This document shows positions 7,060-14,816 of a stretch of 36,955 nucleotides of DNA, in pieces. How positions within the stretch are numbered: the stretch's first letter is position 1; each line of letters starts with the position of its first letter. This DNA comes from Fen731 sp964481885 (lineage in GTDB: Bacteria > Actinomycetota > Humimicrobiia > Humimicrobiales > Humimicrobiaceae), in assembly GCA_964481885.1 (NCBI GenBank), contig CAYZUS010000019.1, forward strand, positions 1 through 36,955, in the 5' to 3' direction. The position numbers and the translations under genes are program-made. The notes beneath the pieces are model-generated. The model made no database searches and had not been told where the DNA came from. It saw only the letters and a program-made list of their open reading frames with translations.

Positions 7060-8124
7060 ATGGCAGCTAAAAAAGGTTTTACCGGAGCAAAAGTTGTAGA
7101 GGTTCAGCGCAGACTCAAAATCCTTGACTACGAAATAGGAGACAGCCAGATTGACGGTATAATGGGACCTCAGACAAAAGAAGCCGTGAGGAAATTTCAG
7201 CAGGACAGGGGGCTTGATGCAAGCGGGATTGTTGATGAAGAAACATGGATGGAAATACTTGATGCCGGATATATTATCGGTGAAAGGCTGCTGTACCTTA
7301 AAAATCCTCAGTTCAGGGGTGATGATGTCAAGACTCTTCAGCTCTGGCTAAAGACTCTGGGTTTTTACAAGTACAAGGAAAACGGGATATTCTGCAACAG
7401 GACCCACAAGGCGCTCATAGATTTTCAGAAAAACATGAAAATACATGTTGATGGAATTTTCGGAGGCAATACGATGCAGCATCTTAAAAACTTAAAAAGG
7501 ATCATACAGTCCCAAAAATCATCAAACTATCCTTCAATAACAGACTATATGAAATCAAAGTCAACATCTGGCTTTAAAGTGATTATTGATTACGGAGAAA
7601 ATATAAATGACATGACCAACAGTATAAATTATTTCAGGGACAAGATATATATCTGCAGAAGCATTGCAGGATTTTGCAGAGACATGCTGGTGCATATGGG
7701 CATTGATTCCGCAGTTACCGTAAGTGAGGATGAAAGCTCAAGCCTGTTTTTGGCAGACAGAATAAAATTTGCAAACAGGAGCAATGCAGACATACTTATA
7801 AATTTAAACCTCGGATATTCCGAAGACAGGGACGCAAATGGGAGCAGCTGCTTTTATTTCAAAGGGGTCAAGTCTTTTTCAATTCCAGGAAAAATAATAG
7901 CTAATCTTATCCAGGACAAACTTACTGATAATCTCAAAACGCTGGACTGCAGGGTTCATGGTGCAAACTACACAATATTAAAAGAGACAATTATGACATC
8001 AGTTCTTATTGAGCCGGGTTTTATTTCAAATGAGCTTGACAAGCAGAAACTGCTTAATACTGAATACCAGATGGGTATAAGTAATTCCATTATTGAAGCA
8101 ATTGCCGAATTTTTAAAAGAATAA
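7060..8124 (+). CDS. cwlM: CwlM-like peptidoglycan amidase homologue (likely pseudo-enzyme)
   Basis: A 354-aa protein with two PG_binding_1 repeats (about residues 5-65 and 80-145) and a C-terminal Amidase_3 domain (about 170-350). There is no signal peptide, so it should be cytoplasmic. The zinc-site histidines of active amidases are replaced: the DPGHGG position reads DYGEN (Glu180) and the SIHAN position reads NLNLG (Asn250). The glutamate of LIEPGF (Glu318) is kept. Domain order, the spacer sequence and the DCRVHG block (296-301) match my memory of mycobacterial CwlM, a phosphorylated cytoplasmic regulator that activates MurA. The upstream trxB supports this. The ATG at 7060 is preferred; TTG 7051 and GTG 7054 are in frame. 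A MurA-regulating role is inferred; whether it is phosphorylated is unknown. Confidence 0.85.
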   Translation: MAAKKGFTGAKVVEVQRRLKILDYEIGDSQIDGIMGPQTKEAVRKFQQDRGLDASGIVDEETWMEILDAGYIIGERLLYLKNPQFRGDDVKTLQLWLKTLGFYKYKENGIFCNRTHKALIDFQKNMKIHVDGIFGGNTMQHLKNLKRIIQSQKSSNYPSITDYMKSKSTSGFKVIIDYGENINDMTNSINYFRDKIYICRSIAGFCRDMLVHMGIDSAVTVSEDESSSLFLADRIKFANRSNADILINLNLGYSEDRDANGSSCFYFKGVKSFSIPGKIIANLIQDKLTDNLKTLDCRVHGANYTILKETIMTSVLIEPGFISNELDKQKLLNTEYQMGISNSIIEAIAEFLKE

Positions 8125-8226
8125 AATCCGGATTATTCTTTGTTTGCTTTTTTAAATAAAAGGATAAGGAATTTGCTTTTATTGCCGCAATGTCCATTTA
8201 AAAATACTACAACAAGAGAAACGCTT

Positions 8227-8742
8227 ATGCAGAATACCGGTAGTCTTAAGCAGAGCACACATATTCAAATCCAAAGCCTGTACTTAACAAGCAGGCGCAG
8301 AACTGTTGTGGTTCTTATCCTCCTTTTCCTTATCATATCAGCAGGGAGCATGTTTCTATTATCCGGGTGCAGGCAATATGATAATAAAATAGATGCGGTT
8401 TATTTTTTCAAAACTGATCCGGAAAAAGCTGTACTGGATTTCATGTATGCAATGAATAACCACGATTCCCAATATATATATACCTCGCTTTTGCCTGACA
8501 GGGACAAAAGAAACATAGATAAAGAAAAGTTTGTAAGGGAAATGGACGAGATACTCTCAGAAGTGGAAAATATTGAAGTAAACCAGATTACATATCTTGG
8601 TTATGAAAATGAAATGAGCAAGGTCGTAATTGATTTTAGCATCAAGTATACAAATGGAACGTCTGCTGATTACAAAAAATACATATTCCTGCTTTCAGAA
8701 AACAGTAAATGGAAAATAGTATTTGACAAAACTTTTATTTAG
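8227..8742 (+). CDS. putative lipoprotein, NTF2/DUF4878-like
   Basis: Unrecognised at gene level. Starting from the ATG at 8227 it is 171 aa, with a basic RRR segment, a hydrophobic stretch (VVVLILLFLIISAG) and a lipobox-like LLSGC with Cys48. It should be exported and lipid-anchored on the outer face of the membrane, though the N-region before the hydrophobic core is unusually long (about 25 residues). The mature part (DPEKAVLDFMYAMNNHD, then alternating strands ending in WKIVFDK) resembles NTF2-like/DUF4878 lipoprotein domains. The frame is open back to a TTG at 8140, adding 29 residues; neither start has a good ribosome-binding site. It begins about 100 bp after cwlM and may be co-transcribed. 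Confidence 0.6.
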   Translation: MQNTGSLKQSTHIQIQSLYLTSRRRTVVVLILLFLIISAGSMFLLSGCRQYDNKIDAVYFFKTDPEKAVLDFMYAMNNHDSQYIYTSLLPDRDKRNIDKEKFVREMDEILSEVENIEVNQITYLGYENEMSKVVIDFSIKYTNGTSADYKKYIFLLSENSKWKIVFDKTFI

Positions 8743-8876
8743 AAATATTTATATGTATATTATAATATCGGTTAGTATTTTTAATGATTTTACGAGACAT
8801 AATCAAATGTTGCAGATTTAGATTAGTAAATAATTTTACATCCAAAAATATAAATTGAAAAAAGAAAACAGGGATA

Positions 8877-8909
8877 TGTAACGTGGTAAGACGAAGTTGC
8901 ATCGTTACA
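8877..8909. promoter_or_regulatory. inverted repeat upstream of grpE
   Basis: TGTAACG (8877-8883) and CGTTACA (8903-8909) form a perfect 7-bp inverted repeat with a 19-nt spacer, ending 27 bp before the grpE start codon. It does not match CIRCE (HrcA) or HAIR (HspR) as I know them. It could be an operator or a leader hairpin. Confidence 0.4.
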
Positions 8910-8936
8910 GAAACTACTAAAAAAAGGTAAGGCAAG

Positions 8937-9554
8937 ATGGAAGAAAAGAAAAATAAAAAAAATGGTTCAGGAAATGGGGATGAAACAGTAGAAGAATTAA
9001 ATAAAGTTAAAAAAAGATTGCAGAAAAATATTGACATGGTCGATCCGGAAAGTGAAATTGAGATAAAACATTTAATCGACGAGATAGATCAGTTAAGAAA
9101 AGAGCTGGCGCATTATAAGAAAATTGAAGAAGATCATCTTGATCAGTTGCAGAGATGCCATGCGGATTATGATAATTTCAGGAAAAGGTCCTCAAAAGAG
9201 ATGACCAATATGATTTCAAGGGCAGGCAAGGATATCATAGAGAAATTATTGCCTGTACTTGACAGTTTTGATCATGCAATCGCTGCAGGCGAAGGCCTTA
9301 AAGATAAGGAGGACGAATTCTTTAAAGGTGTAAAAATGATTTATACTGCGCTTATGGAAATGCTTCAGAAAGAGGGAGTATCCATTATTTACCCGGAGGG
9401 CGAAGAATTCAATCCACATGAGTGTGAAGTGGCTGTAACTGAAGATGCTGATGGCATAAATGAGGGCGTGGTGCTGGATGTGATGCGAAAAGGTTACAAA
9501 TTAAATAATTTCCTGATAAGGCCCGCTGTTGTCAAAGTCTGCAGGAAATCGTGA
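8937..9554 (+). CDS. grpE: nucleotide exchange factor GrpE
   Basis: Co-chaperone that releases ADP from DnaK during protein folding. The 205-aa protein has a charged N-terminus, a long coiled coil (about residues 40-95), the HADYDNFRKRSSKE signature (about 75-88), LLPVLDSFDHAI, and the C-terminal beta domain (GEEFNPHECEVAV ... GYKLNNFLIRPAVVKVCRKS). The length is normal. It starts at the ATG at 8937 behind AAGGTAAGG. dnaK and dnaJ, often its operon partners, are not adjacent; the next gene is LemA, 144 bp away. Confidence 0.92.
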   Translation: MEEKKNKKNGSGNGDETVEELNKVKKRLQKNIDMVDPESEIEIKHLIDEIDQLRKELAHYKKIEEDHLDQLQRCHADYDNFRKRSSKEMTNMISRAGKDIIEKLLPVLDSFDHAIAAGEGLKDKEDEFFKGVKMIYTALMEMLQKEGVSIIYPEGEEFNPHECEVAVTEDADGINEGVVLDVMRKGYKLNNFLIRPAVVKVCRKS

Positions 9555-9698
9555 TTTTAAATTAAACAAAGTGGTGATACCGGTAAAAAATTATAGTTGC
9601 ATAATTGGTGCAGATGATATTTTGATTTTTTAATTGTTTTAATATTATGATTAAAACAGGTTTACGGAAAAATTTCTAAATTTAAAGGAGGACGTTAA

Positions 9699-10355
9699 AT
9701 GGTTGTAAATAATCAGATACCAAATCAGACTTCGGGCCAGCCTGCCGGCCAGGCTCCTTCAGGTGCAAGAAGGTTCCCAGCCGGATGCATTGGCGGAATC
9801 ATTGCAGCTGTCGTAGTGCTGATTATTGCGATAATAGCTGTTTCAGTCATTTTTGGGGGCAGAAACAATATGGTAACGAAGGAAACAACTGTGCAGACTG
9901 CCTGGGCACAGGTCCAAAATGTTTATCAGAGACGCCTTGACCTGGTTCCAAATCTTGCTGAAAGCACCAAGGCTTACATGAAACTTGAAAAAGATATATT
10001 CAAGTCAATAGCAGATGCAAGGGCAGGAATAAGCAGCGCACAGGGTCCGGCAGATCTTGAAAGCGCCAGTCAGCCAATCAGTACACTCATAAGGGACATT
10101 AAAGTTGTGGTTGAAGACACACCGGAGCTTAAAGCAAGTGATGTTGTAAGAGATCTGATGACACAGTTGGAAGGTACTGAAAACAGGGTTGCTGTTGAAA
10201 GAATGAGGTATAATGAGGCTGTCCAGGCTTACAATACATATATCAGGCTTTTCCCGAATAATATGGTGGCAGGGATGTTTGGCTTTACGGCTAAAGATTT
10301 CTTTGAAGCTCAGCCGGGCGCTGAGACTGCACCATCAATAGACCTGGAGAATTAA
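9699..10355 (+). CDS. LemA family membrane protein
   Basis: A 218-aa LemA-family protein. A Pro/Gln/Gly-rich N-terminal tail (residues 1-25) precedes one membrane helix (about 28-52, GGIIAAVVVLIIAIIAVSVIFGG), then the coiled-coil LemA body (about 58-205) with the family hallmark WAQVQNVYQRRLDLVPNL and later AVERMRYNEAVQAYNTYIRLFPNN. LemA proteins are membrane-anchored helical bundles of poorly defined role, often beside TPM-domain proteins, as here. A strong AAAGGAGG site precedes the ATG at 9699. The spacing to the TPM gene is 15 nt, so the two are surely one operon. Confidence 0.9.
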   Translation: MVVNNQIPNQTSGQPAGQAPSGARRFPAGCIGGIIAAVVVLIIAIIAVSVIFGGRNNMVTKETTVQTAWAQVQNVYQRRLDLVPNLAESTKAYMKLEKDIFKSIADARAGISSAQGPADLESASQPISTLIRDIKVVVEDTPELKASDVVRDLMTQLEGTENRVAVERMRYNEAVQAYNTYIRLFPNNMVAGMFGFTAKDFFEAQPGAETAPSIDLEN

Positions 10356-10370
10356 AAAAGTAAATTAACA

Positions 10371-11366
10371 ATGGATTTAAGGAATACAAGCAGTAAAAAA
10401 TTATATTTAAAGAAAGCTCTTGCTCTGGCTGCCCTGGTTTTTGTTTTCCTTGCCTCAGGGTTGTACATGTATTTTTCTCCAGCCGGAAATATTTTTGCAG
10501 AAGTCACTTATCCTGAATATTCATCGATGGTAAACGATTTTACCGGGATGCTTGATTCAGGCTGGAAATCTTCAATTGAAGAACTTTGCATAAAAACCAG
10601 GAATGAAACAGGCGCTGAAATCGGAGTTGCCATAGTCCCAACATTGCAGGGTGTAACACAGGAAGAATATGCTGTTAAATTATTTGAGAAATGGGGTATT
10701 GGTAAAAAAGGCCAGGATAATGGAGTCCTGCTGTTAATATCCCCTGAAGGAGAACCCGGTAAAAGGCCCTTAAGAATAGAGGTGGGATATGGCCTTGAGG
10801 GAGTCATAACTGACCTTGAGGCTGGCAACATAATAAATAACATAATTATCCCAAGATTTAAAGAGAGCGACTATAATGCCGGAGTTTATGATGGAGTTTA
10901 TGCCCTTGCAAGTGAGATTTATGCGGACCAGGGGCTGACGCTTGAAAGCACAATATCTGTCGAGACAACTGCCCAGTCCGGTGTCTCAAGTTTTTTAGAC
11001 TTTGACAGTCAGTGGTGTAATCCATTCTTTGTATGCTGTATACCGATTTTTTTAATTGTGAGCCTTGTATCCATAATAAAGGGAATATTAAACAGAAGAT
11101 GCCCGAAATGCCGCAAGATCAAACTTGTTATAAAGGAGACAGTTATAAGGGAGGCCTCTTACACTTCATCAGGTGAAAAGCTTGTTGAAAGGACCTGCAG
11201 CTACTGCGGATATTATGACAAGAAACTTGTCACGGTCCCTAAAAAGACAAGAAGTACCGGCGGCGGGTTTATTGGCGGCTTTGGCGGCGGTTCGTCAGGC
11301 GGCGGAGGAGGCGGCGGCTTTGGCGGCGGTTCGTCAGGCGGCGGAGGCGCGAGTGGGGGCTGGTAA
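10371..11366 (+). CDS. TPM-domain (YgcG-like) membrane protein with Gly-rich tail
   Basis: A 331-aa protein of the YgcG/TPM (TLP18.3-Psb32-MOLO1) type. In order: N-terminal hydrophobic segment (about 15-34), an extracytoplasmic TPM domain (about 50-185, including GAEIGVAIVPTL and RIEVGYGLEGVITD), a second membrane helix (about 217-239), a zinc ribbon (Cys244/Cys247 and Cys276/Cys279) and a Gly/Ser-rich tail ending in GGW. TPM domains have been linked to phosphatase activity and to membrane-protein maintenance; no role is proven for this subfamily. It lies 15 nt after LemA and its stop overlaps the sigI start (TAATG), showing translational coupling. The tail is encoded by a 39-bp GC-rich direct repeat. 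Confidence 0.88.
   Translation: MDLRNTSSKKLYLKKALALAALVFVFLASGLYMYFSPAGNIFAEVTYPEYSSMVNDFTGMLDSGWKSSIEELCIKTRNETGAEIGVAIVPTLQGVTQEEYAVKLFEKWGIGKKGQDNGVLLLISPEGEPGKRPLRIEVGYGLEGVITDLEAGNIINNIIIPRFKESDYNAGVYDGVYALASEIYADQGLTLESTISVETTAQSGVSSFLDFDSQWCNPFFVCCIPIFLIVSLVSIIKGILNRRCPKCRKIKLVIKETVIREASYTSSGEKLVERTCSYCGYYDKKLVTVPKKTRSTGGGFIGGFGGGSSGGGGGGGFGGGSSGGGGASGGW
11274..11347. repeat. 39-bp direct repeat coding for glycine-rich tail
   Basis: Two copies of a 35-bp identical GC-rich block at 11274-11308 and 11313-11347, spaced 39 bp apart (13 codons). They encode GGFGGGSSGGGG units at the C-terminus of the TPM protein. Base composition here is far above the surroundings because of Gly codons. 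Confidence 0.85.
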
Positions 11367-12055
11367 TGTATTTAAGTACAGAAACTCTTGAAGACAGAGT
11401 TATAAGATCCCGCAAGGACCCACAAAAAAAAGATCTTCTTATAAAACAATTCAAACCTTTTATTGCCAGCGTTATTCAGAAAAGACTGGGAAAATTTCTT
11501 TCATATGGTGTGGACGAGGAGCTTTCTGTTGGGCTTCTGGCATTTAACGAGGCAATAAATTCCTATAATATAGACAAGGGCAAATTCCTAAGTTTTTCAA
11601 GGCTGGTAATAACCAACCGCATCATAGATTACTACAGAAAACAATCCAGCCAATCACACGCAAATTCAAGTTATGACGATGCAGAAGATGAGACAACTGC
11701 AAACCTTATCGACAAAAAATCTGTAGAACAGTTTACCCTCCAAAGCGAGCTTGAGGATAAAAAATCAGAGATAATTGAATATTCCCATGAACTGAGCCAA
11801 TGGGGAATAAACTTCAGCGAGCTTGAAAAGATTTCCCCCAAACAGGACAACCTCCGGAAAGAATACATAAATTGTGCAAAACTGATTGTCAGTAATAAAA
11901 TCATGCTTGATGAGCTGCTTCGTACCAGGAGGCTGCCAATAAAAAATATAGTAAATGTTATGCCATTACACCGAAAAAAGATAGAAAGAGGACGAATATA
12001 TATAATAGCTCTGGTAATTGCCATTATGAAAAAATACAGTTTTATTGAGGCGTAG
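11366..12055 (+). CDS. sigI: RNA polymerase sigma-I factor
   Basis: Alternative sigma factor of the SigI family, 229 aa. The promoter-recognition region 2 is clear: KPFIASVIQKRLGKFLSYGV, DEELSVGLLAFNEAINSY and FLSFSRLVITNRIIDYYRK (about residues 30-92). The C-terminal SigI domain shows INFSELEKISPKQDNLRKEY and the helix-turn-helix LPIKNIVNVMPLHRKKIERGRIYIIAL. SigI controls heat or envelope and, in cellulolytic clostridia, polysaccharide-response genes, and is normally held by a membrane anti-sigma factor encoded next door. Here such a gene follows about 390 bp downstream. The start ATG at 11366 overlaps the stop of the TPM gene, so its level should follow that operon. Confidence 0.9.
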   Translation: MYLSTETLEDRVIRSRKDPQKKDLLIKQFKPFIASVIQKRLGKFLSYGVDEELSVGLLAFNEAINSYNIDKGKFLSFSRLVITNRIIDYYRKQSSQSHANSSYDDAEDETTANLIDKKSVEQFTLQSELEDKKSEIIEYSHELSQWGINFSELEKISPKQDNLRKEYINCAKLIVSNKIMLDELLRTRRLPIKNIVNVMPLHRKKIERGRIYIIALVIAIMKKYSFIEA

Positions 12056-12069
12056 AAAATAAGCGGTGA

Positions 12070-12240
12070 CAAACAAGCTGTGAAAAGTGTGCCGAAAAGA
12101 AATTTGCACAATAAAGCCGCAGAGAATGTGCCTTAACAAACTGGCTATGGAAAGTGTGTTGTGACAGGAATATGCACAATAAAGCTATAGGGAATATGTC
12201 GTAGCAAACAAGCTGTGAAAGTACGCCATAAAAAGAAAAT
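12070..12240. repeat. 67-68-bp imperfect tandem repeat, about 2.5 copies
   Basis: Units begin at 12070, 12137 and 12205 with CAAACAAGCTGTG or a near variant, and share TGCACAATAAAGC and GAATATG-type blocks. Copies are about 75-80% alike by eye. The third copy runs into the 55-bp sequence that is duplicated across the N gap. Confidence 0.75.
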
Positions 12241-12268
12241 TTATATGGTTTATTTGGAAAAGAGATAA

Positions 12269-12368
12269 NNNNNNNNNNNNNNNNNNNNNNNNNNNNNNNN
12301 NNNNNNNNNNNNNNNNNNNNNNNNNNNNNNNNNNNNNNNNNNNNNNNNNNNNNNNNNNNNNNNNNNNN
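12269..12368. other. assembly gap (100 N) with 55-bp duplicated flanks
   Basis: Exactly 100 N. The 55 bases before it (12214-12268) and after it (12369-12423) are identical. This is what appears when a scaffolder places 100 N between two contigs that overlap by one 55-bp k-mer. The likely truth is a single copy with no gap, or one extra collapsed unit of the nearby tandem repeat. Confidence 0.9.
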
Positions 12369-12446
12369 TGTGAAAGTACGCCATAAAAAGAAAATTTATA
12401 TGGTTTATTTGGAAAAGAGATAAAAAGAAAGCCCGTATTTAATTCT

Positions 12447-13379
12447 ATGAAAGCATTAGTTGCAGAAATACATAAGGATCACATTATTGTTATAACCCGG
12501 GACGGAAGGTTTGTCAGGCAGGACGTGCCTGCCGGGGTATATGAGATCGGAGATGAAATAGTTGTCGATGACGCAGAACTTTCTGCGCTCAGGGATAAGC
12601 CTGAGAAAAAACCTTTTGGCATGTTTGCAAGGCTGGCCGCCGGCTTTGCAGCAATTGTTATTTTAGGCGGTGGCTCATATCTCGGTATAAAATATGCAGG
12701 CGCAGGTTTTGCTTCCGGCCCGGTAATGCTTGCCTCGCAGGAGACACGGGAAACAATAGCCGGTTCTTCCGGGCAGGAAAAAACTGACGAGGCTTATCAG
12801 ACATTGCAACAGAGTGAAGGGCAGGCTCTTGCTGCTGAGGCTCCTGCCTCAGAATCAGGTATTGCAGGATCTCAATCTTTGGAATCTTCTACAGAAGCAT
12901 CCAAATCAGCACAAAAATCATCGGCATCAAACCAGGACAGCGGACAGCCAGACAATACCCAGGCAACTCAGGACAGCGGGGCAGCGTCCACTTCCGGTAC
13001 AGATAATGAGGAAAATATTTCCCTTGCGACCCTGCCGGTTCTGTTTGAAGAAACATTTAAGCTTGAGAAAAATAATATTGATGTTTTAACAGACTGCACG
13101 GATTTGTTTGTCACTTACAGGATAGAACAACTGTATTCCCAGGATGCCGGCAATGGTGAAATGCTGGCTTTAACTATTAAAATAAAAAATCTGCAAAAAT
13201 CGACTTTTAACGGGAATATTGATATTATTTTTACAGATACAGGCAACAACACACTGCAGACATCAGAATTTGAAAAAGTAATTCTGGGATTCAACGGTGC
13301 ATACGAACAACAAGTTCCGGTTGCTGCCGGTGCCGAAAGTTTTGGGATAACTTTATACGGAAGTTTTGACGAGACTTAA
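12447..13379 (+). CDS. RsgI-like membrane anti-sigma factor
   Basis: A 310-aa protein with the N-terminal cytoplasmic domain of RsgI (MKALVAEIHKDHIIVITRDG, residues 1-45), a single membrane helix (about 63-86), a long Ser/Gln/Ala/Thr-rich linker (about 90-185) and a beta-rich extracellular domain (about 190-310). In the known family the N-terminal domain binds and silences SigI and the outer domain senses a signal; its proximity to sigI fits that. The outer domain is not one I recognise (no carbohydrate-binding module seen), so the signal is unknown. ATG at 12447 is the first in frame; no clear ribosome-binding site. The linker is low-complexity and could be glycosylated. Confidence 0.72.
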   Translation: MKALVAEIHKDHIIVITRDGRFVRQDVPAGVYEIGDEIVVDDAELSALRDKPEKKPFGMFARLAAGFAAIVILGGGSYLGIKYAGAGFASGPVMLASQETRETIAGSSGQEKTDEAYQTLQQSEGQALAAEAPASESGIAGSQSLESSTEASKSAQKSSASNQDSGQPDNTQATQDSGAASTSGTDNEENISLATLPVLFEETFKLEKNNIDVLTDCTDLFVTYRIEQLYSQDAGNGEMLALTIKIKNLQKSTFNGNIDIIFTDTGNNTLQTSEFEKVILGFNGAYEQQVPVAAGAESFGITLYGSFDET

Positions 13380-13532
13380 TTTTTTGCGTCTTGGATATCA
13401 ATGCGTTGTAGATTTGGGCAGTAAACTTTCATGCTTTAAAATTAATTTTTAAAATACCTTAATTATTTCAACTATTTTTACGATATTTATAAATAACCAA
13501 TAAAAAATCTCTGACAAATTTGAGAGGTGAAA

Positions 13533-14534
13533 ATGAAAGAGAAAATATTAAAACTGACAATCGGTATTTTTTCAGTAGTACTGCTTCTGACATTTTTATT
13601 GTCCGGATGCTCTGCAGTAAGATCTTCTGCAGCAGCCGTAGCAGGCGGAGCAGCGGATAATTATTCAGATGAGCAGGCCATGGAGAAAAGTATTAGCGAG
13701 GCTCCTGCAATGCAGGAAGCTGCAGATCCCAACACAGCCGGAACAACTGTGGCAGGCGACTCCGGCTCAGAGCTTTATACTGAAGCAGGAAGCGCAGATG
13801 CAGCAGCAGTACAGGTAATAAGTACAAAGCTTATTAAAAATGCATACCTGCAGCTTGAGGTTGAAAAAGGCACTTTTGAAAAAATCTTTTTTCAAATTGC
13901 AAGCCTTGCTGACCAGAATAATGGTTATGTGAGCAATTCCCAGAGCTATTCTGATTCAGAAGGCAACATGACAAGTGGCCAGATAACAATAAGGGTAGAC
14001 AAAGCCAACTTTGATGCGGTACTTAATAAGATAAAAGCTATGGGCAGGGTTTTAAATGTCAATATAACAGTTTCAGATGTGACCCAGGAATATGTTGACA
14101 ATGAAAGCAGATTAAAAAACCTTGATTCCCAGAGGGTCAGCTTGCTCAAGCTTATGGACAAATCCGTTACTGTAAAAGACAGCATTGAAATTCAGAGGGA
14201 GCTTAGCAATGTTGAGGGTCAGATTGAAATAATAACAGGCAGACAGAATTATCTGGACAATCTCATAGGTTACTCCACAATAGATATCAATCTTGCAGAG
14301 CCGCAGGCAATAACAGAGTCAAATGAGGGTGGATTTATTGCAGCAATACGAAGAGGCGCAACAGGAGCATTAACCGGAATAAGGGGAATTGCAATGGTCC
14401 TTGTTGCAATTAGCCCGCTGCTTGTTCTGGCCGGAATAATACTTATAATTATATGGCAGAGTCTGAGGTCAAGAAACAGGAAGAGAAAAATGCTCAAAGC
14501 CATGGAAGATCAGAAAGCACAGCAAATCAAGTAA
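13533..14534 (+). CDS. DUF4349 domain lipoprotein
   Basis: A 333-aa membrane lipoprotein. The signal peptide has a hydrophobic core and the lipobox LLSGC (Cys26). A low-complexity Ala/Ser/Glu-rich spacer follows (about 27-95), then the DUF4349 domain (about 97-255: KLIKNAYLQLEVEKGTFEK, then SQITIRV-type strands and the coiled coil VDNESRLKNLDSQRVSLLKLM). A C-terminal membrane helix (about 287-312) and a basic tail end the protein. The ATG at 13533 has GAGAGG at 13522-13527; the GTG at 13527 lies inside that site and is rejected. Function of DUF4349 is unknown; placement right after RsgI suggests an envelope role, perhaps under SigI. Confidence 0.85.
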   Translation: MKEKILKLTIGIFSVVLLLTFLLSGCSAVRSSAAAVAGGAADNYSDEQAMEKSISEAPAMQEAADPNTAGTTVAGDSGSELYTEAGSADAAAVQVISTKLIKNAYLQLEVEKGTFEKIFFQIASLADQNNGYVSNSQSYSDSEGNMTSGQITIRVDKANFDAVLNKIKAMGRVLNVNITVSDVTQEYVDNESRLKNLDSQRVSLLKLMDKSVTVKDSIEIQRELSNVEGQIEIITGRQNYLDNLIGYSTIDINLAEPQAITESNEGGFIAAIRRGATGALTGIRGIAMVLVAISPLLVLAGIILIIIWQSLRSRNRKRKMLKAMEDQKAQQIK

Positions 14535-14679
14535 ATTATGGTTAGAGCCAGGCCAGGCTGCTGTCCAGGATACCTGGTCAGGTTAAAAAGGGTTAAGTAA
14601 ATGATTTGTAAGAAACCCGGAGAGTATAAAGCCTGATTCTAAAAAGGGTTTAGCTAAAAATAAAAGAGTGGAAAAATAT

Positions 14680-14711
14680 AAAAGGGAGGTTTTTACCAAA
14701 GCCTCCCTTTT
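14680..14711 (+). terminator. intrinsic terminator-like hairpin before eno
   Basis: AAAAGGGAGG (14680-14689) pairs perfectly with CCTCCCTTTT (14702-14711) around a 12-nt loop. The T-run is short and part of the stem. It would end transcription from the DUF4349 gene. Confidence 0.65.
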
Positions 14712-14730
14712 GGTTGGCTCCAAATTGTTA

Positions 14731-14736
14731 TATAAT
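14731..14736 (+). promoter_or_regulatory. possible -10 box for eno
   Basis: Perfect TATAAT, 80 bp upstream of the eno start and just after the terminator hairpin. The best -35 is TTGGTT at 14710-14715 with a short 15-bp spacer, so the promoter is plausible but not strong. Confidence 0.35.
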
Positions 14737-14816
14737 ATTTTCGGTAATTTAACACAGGTATAAATTTACAAATTTACAGCAAATTTTTATCAGCTTATAA
14801 AAACAGGGAGACTAAA

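Larger units (their letters stand above)
12056..12446. other. sigI-rsgI spacer with tandem repeats and gap
   Basis: No gene. It holds an imperfect 67/68-bp tandem repeat, then a 100-N gap flanked by identical 55-bp sequence. If the gap is an assembly artefact, the true spacer is about 236 bp. Confidence 0.7.

Noticed and set aside
7060..8124. Secreted, active N-acetylmuramoyl-L-alanine amidase
   Set aside because: No signal peptide and both zinc-site histidines are replaced.
11274..11347. Horizontally acquired GC-rich segment
   Set aside because: The high GC reflects glycine codons in the tail of the TPM protein.
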